64,000 nt of DNA from Populus alba (Eukaryota; Streptophyta; Magnoliopsida; Malpighiales; Salicaceae), in the NCBI RefSeq assembly GCF_005239225.2, contig NC_133288.1, positions 6,157,035-6,221,034 on the forward strand. Reading direction: 5' to 3'. The notes under the pieces were generated by a model. The model made no database searches, was not told the DNA's origin, and worked only from the letters and a program-made list of their open reading frames with translations. A program made the position numbers and the translations under genes. Position 1 is the first letter of the stretch. Each line of letters opens with the position of its first letter. Positions 23,386-33,548 of the stretch are shown here, piece by piece.

Positions 23386-24274
23386 AAAAATTAAGACCAC
23401 TAGAACTTTAGTTGTTTGTCCCTGCTAAGATATTGTCAAATCCTCCAAGTAAATCATGTCCAAAACACGTAAAATTTCAATCCATTGATTTCAACTAAAG
23501 AGATGACATGTGAAGTACAAGATCAAAATATCATCTCATAGCTCAAGTGGCTAAAGCACACAGGACAATTCGGAGGTCATGGGTTTAAATCGTTAGGGGC
23601 GCCCTTCACTTTTTGTTAAACACACACAGATGACATGCCCAAGAAAAAAAAAACCCGAGCCTGGCTCTTTTCTTTGCTTTGCTTTTCTTGTTTTCTTTTT
23701 CTTTTTTTACCCCTCTGAAAAAAAAAACATTTAATTATTTTTTTGGTTTTAACATGGTTTTTAAATATTATTTTAATTTTTATTTGAATTTTAATAATTT
23801 TTTTCAATCATTACATATCTTATATGAAAATAATAATACTAACAATAGATTATTCATGAAAATCTGGTTCAAATTGTATTTTTATTTTAAAAAAAATTAA
23901 ATATATTTTTAGCATGGTTTTATTACATTTATGCTTTTTTTAACTTTTATAAAATATAATGATATTTTTTGTTAATTTTCTTTAACAATCATGAAATGTT
24001 TTTTGTAATACGTAGTTTCAACTATATAAAAAACAGTATCTGAAAACTTTTGTAAATATTTGAGTATAATTTAATAGTTGGATTAAAATTTATATATAAT
24101 TTTTTTAAGCCATTATCTAGTTTAATGTTAGCAGGTTTATATTTGATTGTTTAGAATCTCTTATCACAAGCTGGATTACATAAATAAAATATTTTGATTA
24201 ATTATTTTTGGATAATATTCTTTAACAATCATGATATTTTTTTTTTTCTTAAGAGAAACAATTAGTCGAGTAAA

Positions 24275-24730
24275 AAACATTCAGATGATGTCTAAGTTTT
24301 GAACTTGATGTAAAAAAGGTCAACCAATTTGGAATACAAAATTAATCATATTTGCACGCTTAAACTGATAGTGCTTATCCTGTTATGGTAGCTTGAATTT
24401 GTTTTCCACAATTTAAGGAAGTCATAAACTGAAACTCTGATAAGGTTGCCAGAAAAACTGTCTGTTCGAGTTTATACATATACACAGTACTCGTACCCTC
24501 CTCCTCCTACTACTACTCTCTTATTTCTTTATACATATACACAGTACTCGTACCCTACTACTACTACTACTCTCTTATTTCTTTATACAAATACGAATAC
24601 GATACCTCAGCTCCGCCTCTCTTGTTCGGCACCGTGTGCTCACTTTCAGTTCAGTTAACGGACTCTAACCGACTTCTTTAAGGAAACAAAGGAATTCTGT
24701 TAATTTAGTTATATTAACAAAGATTTTGAA
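24275..24730 (+). promoter_or_regulatory. upstream region of NAC1 with internal tandem duplication
   Basis: The module is shared with 22490, 31390 and 32905. Here the segment beginning TTTATACATATACACAGTAC is duplicated (24471-24527 and 24528-24581), including a CTACTACTACTCTCTTATTT tract. The other three copies carry it once. An AC-rich/TATA-like context followed by ACCTCAGCTCCGCCTCTCTTG suggests the core promoter and 5' leader lie at 24570-24960. No individual transcription factor site is claimed. Confidence 0.5.
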
Positions 24731-24958
24731 ATACCTTTGGACGAAGCACCACCGCCACAGCAACAAAAAAACCCTAAAAATACATCATAAAATAGACTGG
24801 GGAGATAGCATCACCTCATTTATCTCTCAGGGCAGGGTTTCTAAGTCAGCAAGGAACTCTCTCTCTCTGTCTCTTGTCTTCGAGTTTGATCTTCAAGTTG
24901 GTTTCTTGTTCATCCATTCTTTAGTTTCTTCTGTATTTTATAACTAAATCACATAAGA

Positions 24959-25771
24959 ATGGATTTCTCTCTACCACAAACCCTATTCCCTGGTCACCGT
25001 TTCTCTCCCACTGATCAAGAACTGGTCCAATTCTATCTCTACCCAAAGGTCACCAACCCTCTCTTCATCGCCTCCGCTCCTGTTAGCGATTGTGACATCT
25101 ACGCCTATCAACCTCTCCAAATCTGGAACGCCTTCCACAGGATCCAAGGAGAAGATGTCTTCTTCTTCACTAACCTCAAAAAGAAAAGCCCCACTTCCCA
25201 TGTCACCCGCAAAATTGCCGGTGGCCCTGCAACATGGCATAGAGAAGACACTGACCGAGCCATTGGTGTCGCTATTGACGAACATTGCTCTGTCACGGCC
25301 ATCAGGAAATGCTTTAGTTATCAAAGCACTCAGCCTGGCCAACATGGCTGCGGCTGGACAATGTACGAGTATAGCTTGCCATCCCTTTCTCAAGTCATTG
25401 TTTTGTGTCAGTTGAGAAGGAAAGACTACAACAAGAGCCACACACAAACGACGAACAAGACGAGAAAGCAAGCTGACGGTGTTGATGATGCAACAAACAC
25501 CAAATCTCAGAAGGCCAGGGTTGGTGAAGGCTATCACCAGCAACGGATCACGGGTTTCGAGGCTCCGGTTGAATCCCTTGCAACTGATGCTGACGGTTAT
25601 CATCTTGATGCTCAAGTTTCTGGTTCCAGCCTTAGCAGCGGTTCTAGAGGGTCGCTTTCGCAACAAGTGCCGCAAGCAAATCCAACATGCCTGGTTCAAG
25701 AAAATGAAGTTGAGATGATCTACATTAATCCTTTTCGTATGGAGAACCCGTATGAGGTTTCCTTATTGTAG
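24959..25771 (+). CDS. divergent NAC-domain protein (NAC1 of the duplicated pair)
   Basis: An intact ORF of 270 aa. NAC subdomains are recognisable in order: A, LFPGHRFSPTDQELVQFYLY (~9-28); B, CDIYAYQPLQIW (~45-56); C, DVFFFTNLKKKSPTSHVTRK and ATWHREDTDRAIG (~66-103); D, CSVTAIRKCFSYQ with GWTMYEYSLP (~109-142); E, QVIVLCQLRRK (~145-155). The canonical WKATGKD block of subdomain C, which contacts DNA in known NAC structures, is replaced by TWHREDTD, so altered or lost DNA binding is plausible. The tail is Ser/Gln-rich and ends PFRMENPYEVSLL. Compared with the unit 2 copy, 369 bp (123 codons) are missing in frame after GFEA. A polyadenylation signal AATAAA lies at 25867-25872. Start: the ATG matched by the unit 2 copy. 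A spliced longer form is possible. Confidence 0.8.
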   Translation: MDFSLPQTLFPGHRFSPTDQELVQFYLYPKVTNPLFIASAPVSDCDIYAYQPLQIWNAFHRIQGEDVFFFTNLKKKSPTSHVTRKIAGGPATWHREDTDRAIGVAIDEHCSVTAIRKCFSYQSTQPGQHGCGWTMYEYSLPSLSQVIVLCQLRRKDYNKSHTQTTNKTRKQADGVDDATNTKSQKARVGEGYHQQRITGFEAPVESLATDADGYHLDAQVSGSSLSSGSRGSLSQQVPQANPTCLVQENEVEMIYINPFRMENPYEVSLL

Positions 25772-26015
25772 TGGTCTTTTTTCTGTTTATGATTTAGAAT
25801 CTGTTAAACGTGTAAACAAGTTTTTATACAAGCTACAATCTGGAAGGAACACTTTGCCAATTTATCAATAAAATCATGTTTGTGGCTATCAAATTCCTAT
25901 CTTTATTTTCAATTGTTGGCGCTGTTCGTTTTACATGATGTCGTATTGTATTGACAGTGGGTTTATCGCTAAATATATGTTTGCTCCTATTAATATTATT
26001 AATTCTGATAGTTAT

Positions 26016-26460
26016 TAATTTTTTTTAATGGTGTTATTTTTTTTTCTATTTAGTATATGTATTTTTATTTTTACAATTTGAATATTTGTATTTTTAAGAA
26101 TTTATCAATTAATTCTTTTTTTAATTTTAAAGTTTAATAAATCTCCACTTAATTTGCAATTGAATTCTGAACATATAGCTTCGACGACAGCATTGTTGAT
26201 GGACACATCAAGCTTGCGGTGATTAAAGCATTGTAATTATAATCTTCGAGAGGAGCTTCTGGGGAAGAGAATTATCATTGAATCGGATTCTTCCACTGTG
26301 ATTAATTGGATGTTGTGTGAGTTGAATAGACCATGGAAACTCCATAAACTCTTCATCATTGCCTCCAGATTTTCTTCTGCTAGCTTTGGTGTATATAAAA
26401 TTCAACAAATATAATTTAAATTCAAGATAAATTAATTATAAATTATACAATACAAACACA
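26016..26460. other. spacer between duplication units
   Basis: AT-rich DNA separates the two units and contains the RNase H-like fragment at 26170-26410. It has no counterpart to the left of unit 1. Confidence 0.5.
26170..26410 (+). pseudogene. RNase H-like fragment of a reverse-transcriptase family element
   Basis: The forward frame reads NLREELLGKRIIIESDSSTV, INWMLCELNRPWKLHKLFII, ASRFSSASFGVYKI. 'L.IESDS..V..W......PW.L' is typical of the plant RNase H-like (RVT_3) domain found in non-LTR elements and host homologues; the D of ESDS is a catalytic position. The N-terminal part is broken by stops and the C-terminal catalytic Asp is missing, so it is a relic. Confidence 0.55.
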
Positions 26461-26559
26461 ATGCGAAACAAATATAATTTTAAAATTTAAAATATTTCTA
26501 AATAGTCAAGATTAAATAGATCTTTAACTTAAAGTAATTCAACTTAAATAAAATATCAA

Positions 26560-26935
26560 AATATTATGAAAGTAAAATGTTTTAACACAAAAGAAACATA
26601 AATCAAACATCATCTTTATCATTAATATAGAAATAAGGATCTTGATCTTGTGATGATATGTAAGGAAAGTCATCAACTAAACATTCCAATAGTTGATCAT
26701 TTCCACAAAGTTCATTCTCGTCATTAAAATATATCTCTTCATCCTCTAAAATCAAAGTAGACAAAGGTGCTTCAATAGTTTTTCAATTTATATCCCCTCC
26801 AACAAAAAGATCAGGTTCTTTCATAAATCCATTCATTCAATAGGTCAATGTTATCCATTCATTCAATAGGTCGATGTTATCAAGACTAATGGGATCTAAA
26901 ACATCCATTGTTTTGCTCAAATTCCTACAAAGTAT
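26560..26935 (-). pseudogene. acidic exon-like fragment (copy 2, broken)
   Basis: The minus-strand homologue of 17345-17712. It retains MDVLDPISLDNIDLLNEWI and a later 'LVDD..YI' region, but a 28-bp tandem duplication and point stops interrupt it. AACTTTGTAG before the conserved start could be a splice acceptor, which would support an origin as a terminal exon. Function unknown. Confidence 0.35.
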
Positions 26936-27306
26936 AAACATGAAAAAAACAATATGACTATAAATTATATATATTAGTGATAAATCTAATTTTAAAAAAT
27001 TAATAATAATTTTTATTATTATTATTAATATCATTGTTATTGAAAATAATAATGAAAAAAAGTTTTTTATACTTGGATGGTTTAATTAATTAAATTGAAC
27101 TGGGTTCAATTTGATTCAATGGCTTTTCAAGACCGGAATGGAACATGTGAAATAAAACTAGAACATTTTAGCTGAAATTTAGTCGAAAAATCTGGAACTG
27201 ACCGAGATTTGAAATAAGGTGAAAATCGTTCCGTTTTGTTTTATTTTTTGAATTGGTATGAAATGTTTCAGCCATTCTGGACGATACGAAATAGAATTGA
27301 CAACCT

Positions 27307-27308
<2 letters not shown>

Positions 27309-27356
<48 letters not shown>
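27309..27356. repeat. TA microsatellite
   Basis: An uninterrupted AT dinucleotide run of about 24 units. Shorter equivalents lie at 18079-18101 (the same locus in unit 1), 28221-28256 and 29195-29224. Confidence 0.95.
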
Positions 27357-27362
<6 letters not shown>

Positions 27363-27589
27363 AAACTGAAAGGATGGTAAAAATACCATTTCCCTGTACA
27401 TAATGTACCATGGATGAGAACAATGTTTTTACTATATCTCACCATTAAAAAAAAAAACACATAGACTAACATTTGATGGTAGAATTGTTTTTGCAATAGG
27501 ACATTGATGTTAGAATCGAGCAAGGTTGGATCCAAATAAAATGTGTGCATCCCATTTACCAACCTTAGGTGGTCTTAGGCAACATTGAC

Positions 27590-28224
27590 GTTAGAATTGC
27601 TTCGACGAGGCCTCAAATGTGGGCAACTTAGCCAGTCTTGACAGTCCAACCATCATGCAAAAAACGATTTGGTTTTCATGTGTTCACACACAAAGGCTCT
27701 TCAATGGGTTCTTATCAAGGGTTCATAACACTCCCCTTAAGATTAAGAGGTTAGAAATGGATTCAAGACATCCCAAAACCATAATAAAACCCTATAAATA
27801 CCCCCTAAGAATCAAGAAAATGGGTGAAAAAAAGAAGAAAGAGGGAAAGAAAAAAAGAAAAAGAAAATAAAAATGAGAGAAATATCAATAAGAAATACAA
27901 GGGTAGAGGTCTAAAAACATAAACAAAAGTTTTCTTAAGCTTTGTAAATTGATGAGAGGAAAATTTTTCCAAAGGAAAGCCAACAGAGAATAGTTGTTCT
28001 AAATATACATTATAAACCCCAAAGCTTGTCCTTTGTGGCTTGCTTTTATTTTTTTTTATTTGTTTTGGTTAACTTTATAGTTAGAAGCATACAAAAAAAG
28101 ATTGGAATGTTTAACAAAGGATGTTTCATTCACCTCTTTATTGCTATGATTTCTATTTAATGATGTTATGTTAAAGCTATTTTTACGTTTTAATTTGATG
28201 TATTAATGTTGTTGTTTTAAGTTT

Positions 28225-28262
<38 letters not shown>

Positions 28263-29186
28263 TTAGATTTTGGTTAGCTTAAGCTAACATGTTAAAGCAA
28301 TGATGTGTTAGCCTTAGCTTGTTAAGATTGTTCATGTACAAAATAGGTTCTGAAAACCCTTTTTAATCTATGTTGTATAAACATGTAGGCTGTTTAAGGT
28401 TGTTAATTTTAGGATTTGGTATCTCATGCTTGATTTTGATTTTTTTTTTATTAGTTTTAGATTCAAACATGTTTATATATGATATTGTGACTTATTGGAA
28501 TAAAGAAAACATGTTTTAAAGGCTAAAAATGCCCATTTCTAGGCTTGGTAGTGGTTGCCTCATGGCTAGGTTTTTTGCTGGGTTCTGGGCAATGTTCTTC
28601 GTGTTCTTGGAAAGAAACATTGTCTTAGATCTTGATTTGGACCAATTTTGATCCATTTCTTTGCACAAAACCCTTTCTTATGCACGATTAACCAATAATT
28701 TAGTGTTTATTTGCATTAGTAACACGTTTATAATGGTTTTAATCCTAAGGTTTTAATTTAGAATCAAAACTCATTTTGACAAAATTATAATGTTTAAGAG
28801 ATAATCAAAATGAATGGATACTAGACTATTGATCTTTGCATGATTTTCAACATGTATGTGCCTTTGTTTTGGCCAAATCTAGTCCATTTTGGGTTCCATG
28901 TTACAAGATTTATTTTGGGCGTTCTTTATTTTTTTTGTGTTTGATCTGTTTTGTTCAAAAATTTTTGAGTTTTTGTGTTGTTTGAGTGTTAATCTATTTT
29001 TTTTTTGTTTAAGTTTTGTTTTTGGGTGAAACTAAAATTTTTTGTTCGGTTTATGGTCGAACAAAAAATTTCAAGTCAACCAGTTCAGGTCAGGTCAAGT
29101 CAATTTTTTTTTCTTTTTTTCTTGTATATGGCTAAAAATCCTAAAATTATATAAGCATTTTTTTTAAATATCTAAAATACTTTGAC

Positions 29187-29228
<42 letters not shown>

Positions 29229-29790
29229 ATTGCATGGATTTTACAATAAGTTTTGTAAAATTTCAAAGGATCTTGGCCTACATTCCAAAAATACTAAAAA
29301 ATTTTATTTTATTTCTTTTAATATGCGAGATTATAAACTTATATATAAGATATATTCCTCATATTAAATAAAAAGACAATTTAGTTTTTTGTTGGTATTA
29401 GAATGATTAGGTTTTTAATCTGATATGATAAGGACCTTTTACTGAGGTGGACTTTTCTTAAACTTAAAACAAATCAACGGTTAGAAAACACAACTTTTTT
29501 CTTAATTTATATTAGACAAATAAATAATGTAGTTTAACTCAAGTAAGGCGTATTAAGGGTTATAATACATTTTCTTTACGCAATTAGTCATCTTACCTAG
29601 ACTCTAAGACCAATTAGGGTTCCTGGTAATCAAAATAATAAGTGACGACTCCCATTCTCTTTTTTGTACTGATAAAGGACGATAATTCCTTGTCCTTTCC
29701 ACCAACATCATTCCCGACTATCTTGATGTAGGAGGATGATCGTCACGACACCGCACACGTGTGACAAAATGGTGACACTACTAGGATTCA
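27590..29790 (+). repeat. probable LTR/leader sequence of an Ogre/TAT-like element (unit 2 copy)
   Basis: Colinear with 18780-20940, with many point differences and different TA-repeat lengths (28221-28256 and 29195-29224). Contents are non-coding, and the element type is inferred from the gag remnant downstream. Confidence 0.35.
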
Positions 29791-30559
29791 TAGATTAAAC
29801 TTTATTTGCTTGTCTGAATATCGAGTTTGATTTTTTTTTTATATACATTTTTATGCTTTAAATCTTTAATGCTTTTTTGTCTAGGTTTCATTATAAACAT
29901 GCATTCCTTTTATGCTTTATTGTTTTTATATAATACACATGTATTTGTATATTGGATATGGATTACTGCCTCATACATCATTTGCTTTAATTTTTGAAAG
30001 CATACATAAACTTCTAGATTAGGTGGAGGATTAGTGATCTACCTTATAACTATTGGTCAGGGTTCAAATGTATAAAACACCAAACTCATATCTGAGTGTC
30101 TGCTTGGTAATTGTGAACATACGTACCTTAACCATTCCTCATAACATCCCTATAGTGTCTTTACAAAGATTATCACTAAACAGATTTGAGATCCTTTTAA
30201 GACCAGGTAGAAGGCTTACCCATGATCAGTTGATAAATAGAACATGTCCTTAGTTTGTATATACTACCTATAATTTGTATCAAGGCAAGCCTGATCGTGT
30301 TAATCCTGTATTGCAGGATTCTGAACTGAAATCATGACTTCCGTAAAGTATCCGTCTTTTCAAGAATTTGGGAAAAAATCTAAGCTAACACAATAGCTAA
30401 AGGGAACTGCTCAAGAATCAATGTTAGTGGATTGCCATGCATTATTAAAATAAAACACATGGTAAATGACATGAAGAAATTGCTACCCATTATTAGGTAC
30501 GATAATAAGACTCTTTTTGAAAGGTGATATGAGAGAATTGCATAACTAATGAGGTTTCC

Positions 30560-31180
30560 AGTACAAGTAGTGACTGTAAAAGCTCTACTGAATTTTTAGG
30601 ATCCCAATTATATGCGTTTTACCTTCAGGAACCTGATATGATCACACCTACCTTGGTGGAGTATGAAAGGATCCTAGATTTTCTAAATAATAGTAATAAG
30701 ATCTACCTTAGATGAAAATTTAAAGACATAGCTTTGAAGGTAGTCAGTTTATTATACTTGGAAAGAATTAGCCAGTGTAGGGTAGCTGATGGAGGATTTA
30801 AATGGAAAGTAATTGAAGCCAGGATGAAGAAGAATGCTAAGAAAGGTAAGTTGGGAGATGAACGATACAGATTAGTGGCATTTGCCATATTTGGTTTAGT
30901 TTTGTTCCCATCTGAAATCAGAGTCCTCGGTTTAGAAGCCACGAATGCCTTCATGGAGTATAAGAATAATTAAATCAACCCTTCTACTGTAATTTTAACT
31001 AAAACCATGCTATCACTCAACCATTGTAGAATGCATAGGAAATGAGCAATGAGATGTTGTGTCCTAATGTTGTATTTATGGATTATTAGTCATATCGAAA
31101 CACCAAGATATATTATTCAATAAATTTTAGTAGTTTGACCTTCAACCGTTAAAGATTACTATAGATGAAATTTGAAAGAT
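30560..31180 (+). pseudogene. gag remnant of an Ogre/TAT-type Ty3 element (unit 2 copy)
   Basis: Homologue of 21690-22340. The longest open part, 30734-30973, reads KVVSLLYLERISQCRVADGG, FKWKVIEARMKKNAKKGKLG, DERYRLVAFAIFGLVLFPSE, IRVLGLEATNAFMEYKNN. Stops lie on both sides, and no pol sequence is present. Confidence 0.55.
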
Positions 31181-31389
31181 ACTTTTGGATATTTCACTAT
31201 TCCATCAACGTAATTTATCTAGGGCAGATCATCATCTAAATGTGGATGACTCACATCTAATTATCTAGAATTTCTCGTTATTGCAAGCTTGACTGCATCA
31301 ATAAAACATTTTGATTATTATTTTTTTGTTAATTTTCTTTAACAATCATGATATGTTTTTGTTTTTAAGAGAAGCAATTATTCCAGTAA

Positions 31390-31893
31390 AAAATCAGTCA
31401 GATAATGCCTACGTTCTGAACTTGATGTAAAAAAGGTCAACCACTTTGGAATACGAAATTAATCATGTTTGCACGCTTAAATTGATAGTGCTTAGCCTGA
31501 TATGTAGGCTTGAATTTGTTTTCCACAATTTAAGGAAGTCATAAACTGAAACTCAGATAAGGCTGCCAGAGTAAAATTAAACTGTTTGTTGAAGTTCATA
31601 TACATATACACGCTCATACCATACAACTAATACTATGTACAACTACTCTTATTTTTCTTTATACGTATAAATACTACACCTTAGCTCCGCTTCTCTTGCC
31701 CGGCACCGTGTGCTCACTTCAATTGATCAGTTGCTAGCTTTAATGGACTCTAACCGACTCCTTTCAAGAAAAAAAGAAGAAGGAATTCTGTTAATTTAGT
31801 TAACAAAGATTCTGTTAAACGTGTAAACAAGTTTTCATACAAGCTGCAATCTGTAAGGAACACTATGCCAATTTATCAATAAAATCATGAACG
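31390..31893 (+). pseudogene. NAC gene relic: upstream module fused to a NAC 3' UTR
   Basis: 31390-31807 matches the NAC upstream module, including the CAGCTCCGCTTCTCTTGCCC and GGAATTCTGTTAATTTAGTT blocks. From 31808 the sequence switches to the NAC 3' UTR: CTGTTAAACGTGTAAACAAG, then GGAACACTATGCCAATTTAT, with AATAAA at 31878-31883. This matches 25797-25880 and 40860-40950. The 5' leader end and all NAC coding sequence are missing between them. The simplest reading is deletion of a former NAC copy, leaving promoter joined to polyadenylation region. Confidence 0.7.
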
Positions 31894-32156
31894 TCAGAGT
31901 AATTTTTATTTTTATTAATTCAACTAATAAAGTGATTTTTCATGTTAGTTAATTAAACAAAAAAATTGTCTTTTTTGTAATAATTGATTTTTTTAATTCT
32001 AAAAATATTTAAATTAATGAAATTCTGTTATAGAAGACAATGACAATACTTAACAGAAGATATATAGGAACATCAAAGATAATGAAATTCTGTTATAGAG
32101 GACAGGAACATCAAAGATAAAATTCTATACAACAAGTTGTAGCAAAAAGAAGAGGC

Positions 32157-32365
32157 TAATGGGGTGTTTATTATAATTATAATAATTATTGTTTAAAATA
32201 TTTTTCATTTTGAGATAAATTAAAATAATATTTTTTAATTTTTAAAATTTATTTTTGACTTAACACATCAAAACTATTCAAAAAATACAAAAAAAAAAAA
32301 ATTTAAAATAATTTTTTTAATATTTTTTTTACAAACTCCAACTAAAATGTTGTCCCAAACAAACA
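32157..32365. repeat. dispersed AT-rich repeat, MITE-like (copy b)
   Basis: The same element and position as 23186-23385 in unit 1 (GGGGTGTTTATTATAATT ... ACACATCAAAACTATTCAAA ... ACAAACTCCAACTAAAATGT). It was therefore present before the segmental duplication. Confidence 0.55.
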
Positions 32366-32904
32366 TTAAGACCACCAGAACTTTAGTTGTTTGTCCCTGC
32401 TAAGATATCGTCAAATCCTCCAAGTAAATCATGTCCAATTTCAATCCATTGATTTCAACTAAAGAGATAACATGTGAAGTACAAGATCAAAATATCATCT
32501 CATAGCTCGAGTGGCTAAAGCACATCACTTTTTGTTAAATAAACACAGATGACCTGTCCAAGAAAAAAAAAACCCGAGCCTGGCCCTTTTCTTTGCTTTG
32601 CTTTTTCTTGTTTTCTTTTTCTTTTTTTACCCCTCTGAAAAACAATTCACTTAATTATTTTTTTGGTTTTAACATGGTTTTTAAATATTTATTTTAATTT
32701 TTATTTGATTTTTAATAATTTGTTTTCAATCATTACATATCTGAAATGAAAATAATAATACTAACAACAGATTATTCATGAAAATCTGATTCAAATTGTA
32801 TTTTTATTCAAACAAAATTAAATATATTTTAGCATGGTTTTTATCACATTTATGCTTTTTTTTTAACTTTTATAAAATATAATGATATTTTTTTGTTAAT
32901 TTTT

Positions 32905-33325
32905 TCAGATGATGCCTACGTTTTGAACTTGATGTAAAATAGGTCAACCAATTTGGAATACAAAATTAATCATGTTTGCACGCTTAAACTGATAGTGCTT
33001 AGCCTGATATGTAGGCTTGAATTAATTTGTTTTCCACAATTTAAGGAAGTCATAAACTGAAACTCAGATAAGGCTGCCAGAGTAAAATTAAACTGTTTGT
33101 TGGAGTTCATATACATATACACACTCATACCATACAACTAATACTACGTACAACTACGATCTTATTTTTCTTTATACGTACAAATACTACACCTCAGCTC
33201 CGCTTCTCTTGCCCGGCACCGTGTGCTCACTTCAGTTGATCAGTTACTAGCTTTAATGGACTCTAACTGACTCCTTTCAGGGAAAAAAAGGAATTCTGTT
33301 AATTTAGTTAAAAAAGATTTTGAAA
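32905..33325 (+). promoter_or_regulatory. upstream region of NAC2
   Basis: The fourth copy of the NAC upstream module, colinear with 24275-24730 but with the TATACATATACAC-containing segment present only once. The sequence between it and the NAC2 ATG at 33549 is also nearly the same as for NAC1, including a CT-dinucleotide run near 33448. Confidence 0.5.
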
Positions 33326-33548
33326 TACCTTTGGACGAAGCACCGCCACAGCAACCAAAAACCCTAAAAATACATAATAAAAGAGACTGGGGAGATAGCA
33401 TCACCTTACTTATCTCTCAGGGCGGGGTTTCTGAGTCAGCAAGTAACTCTCTCTCTCTGTCTCCTGTCTTCGAGTTTCATCTTCAAGTTCGTTTCTTGCT
33501 CATCCATTCTTTAGTTTCTTCTGTATTTTATAACTAAATCACATAAGA

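Larger units (their letters stand above)
17261..26015 (+). repeat. segmental duplication, unit 1
   Basis: The segment is colinear with 26461-41085 once the two LTR elements there are removed. Matching landmarks: the acidic fragment (17345 / 26590), TA repeat (18080 / 27309), long non-coding retroelement part (18780-20940 / 27590-29790), gag remnant (21690 / 30560), orphan NAC upstream module (22490 / 31390), dispersed repeat (23186 / 32157), NAC upstream region (24275 / 32905), NAC gene (24959 / 33549) and 3' flank ending near 26015 / 41085. Unit 2 lacks about 450 bp present in unit 1 near 18200-18690. Small indels and substitutions are spread throughout, so the duplication is not brand new. 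Confidence 0.9.

Noticed and set aside
24983..25699. 238-codon minus-strand ORF opposite NAC1 (and 187 codons at 33573-34136 opposite NAC2)
   Set aside because: It is an antisense shadow of the NAC coding sequence, with no recognisable domain, and it follows the codon constraints of the plus-strand gene.
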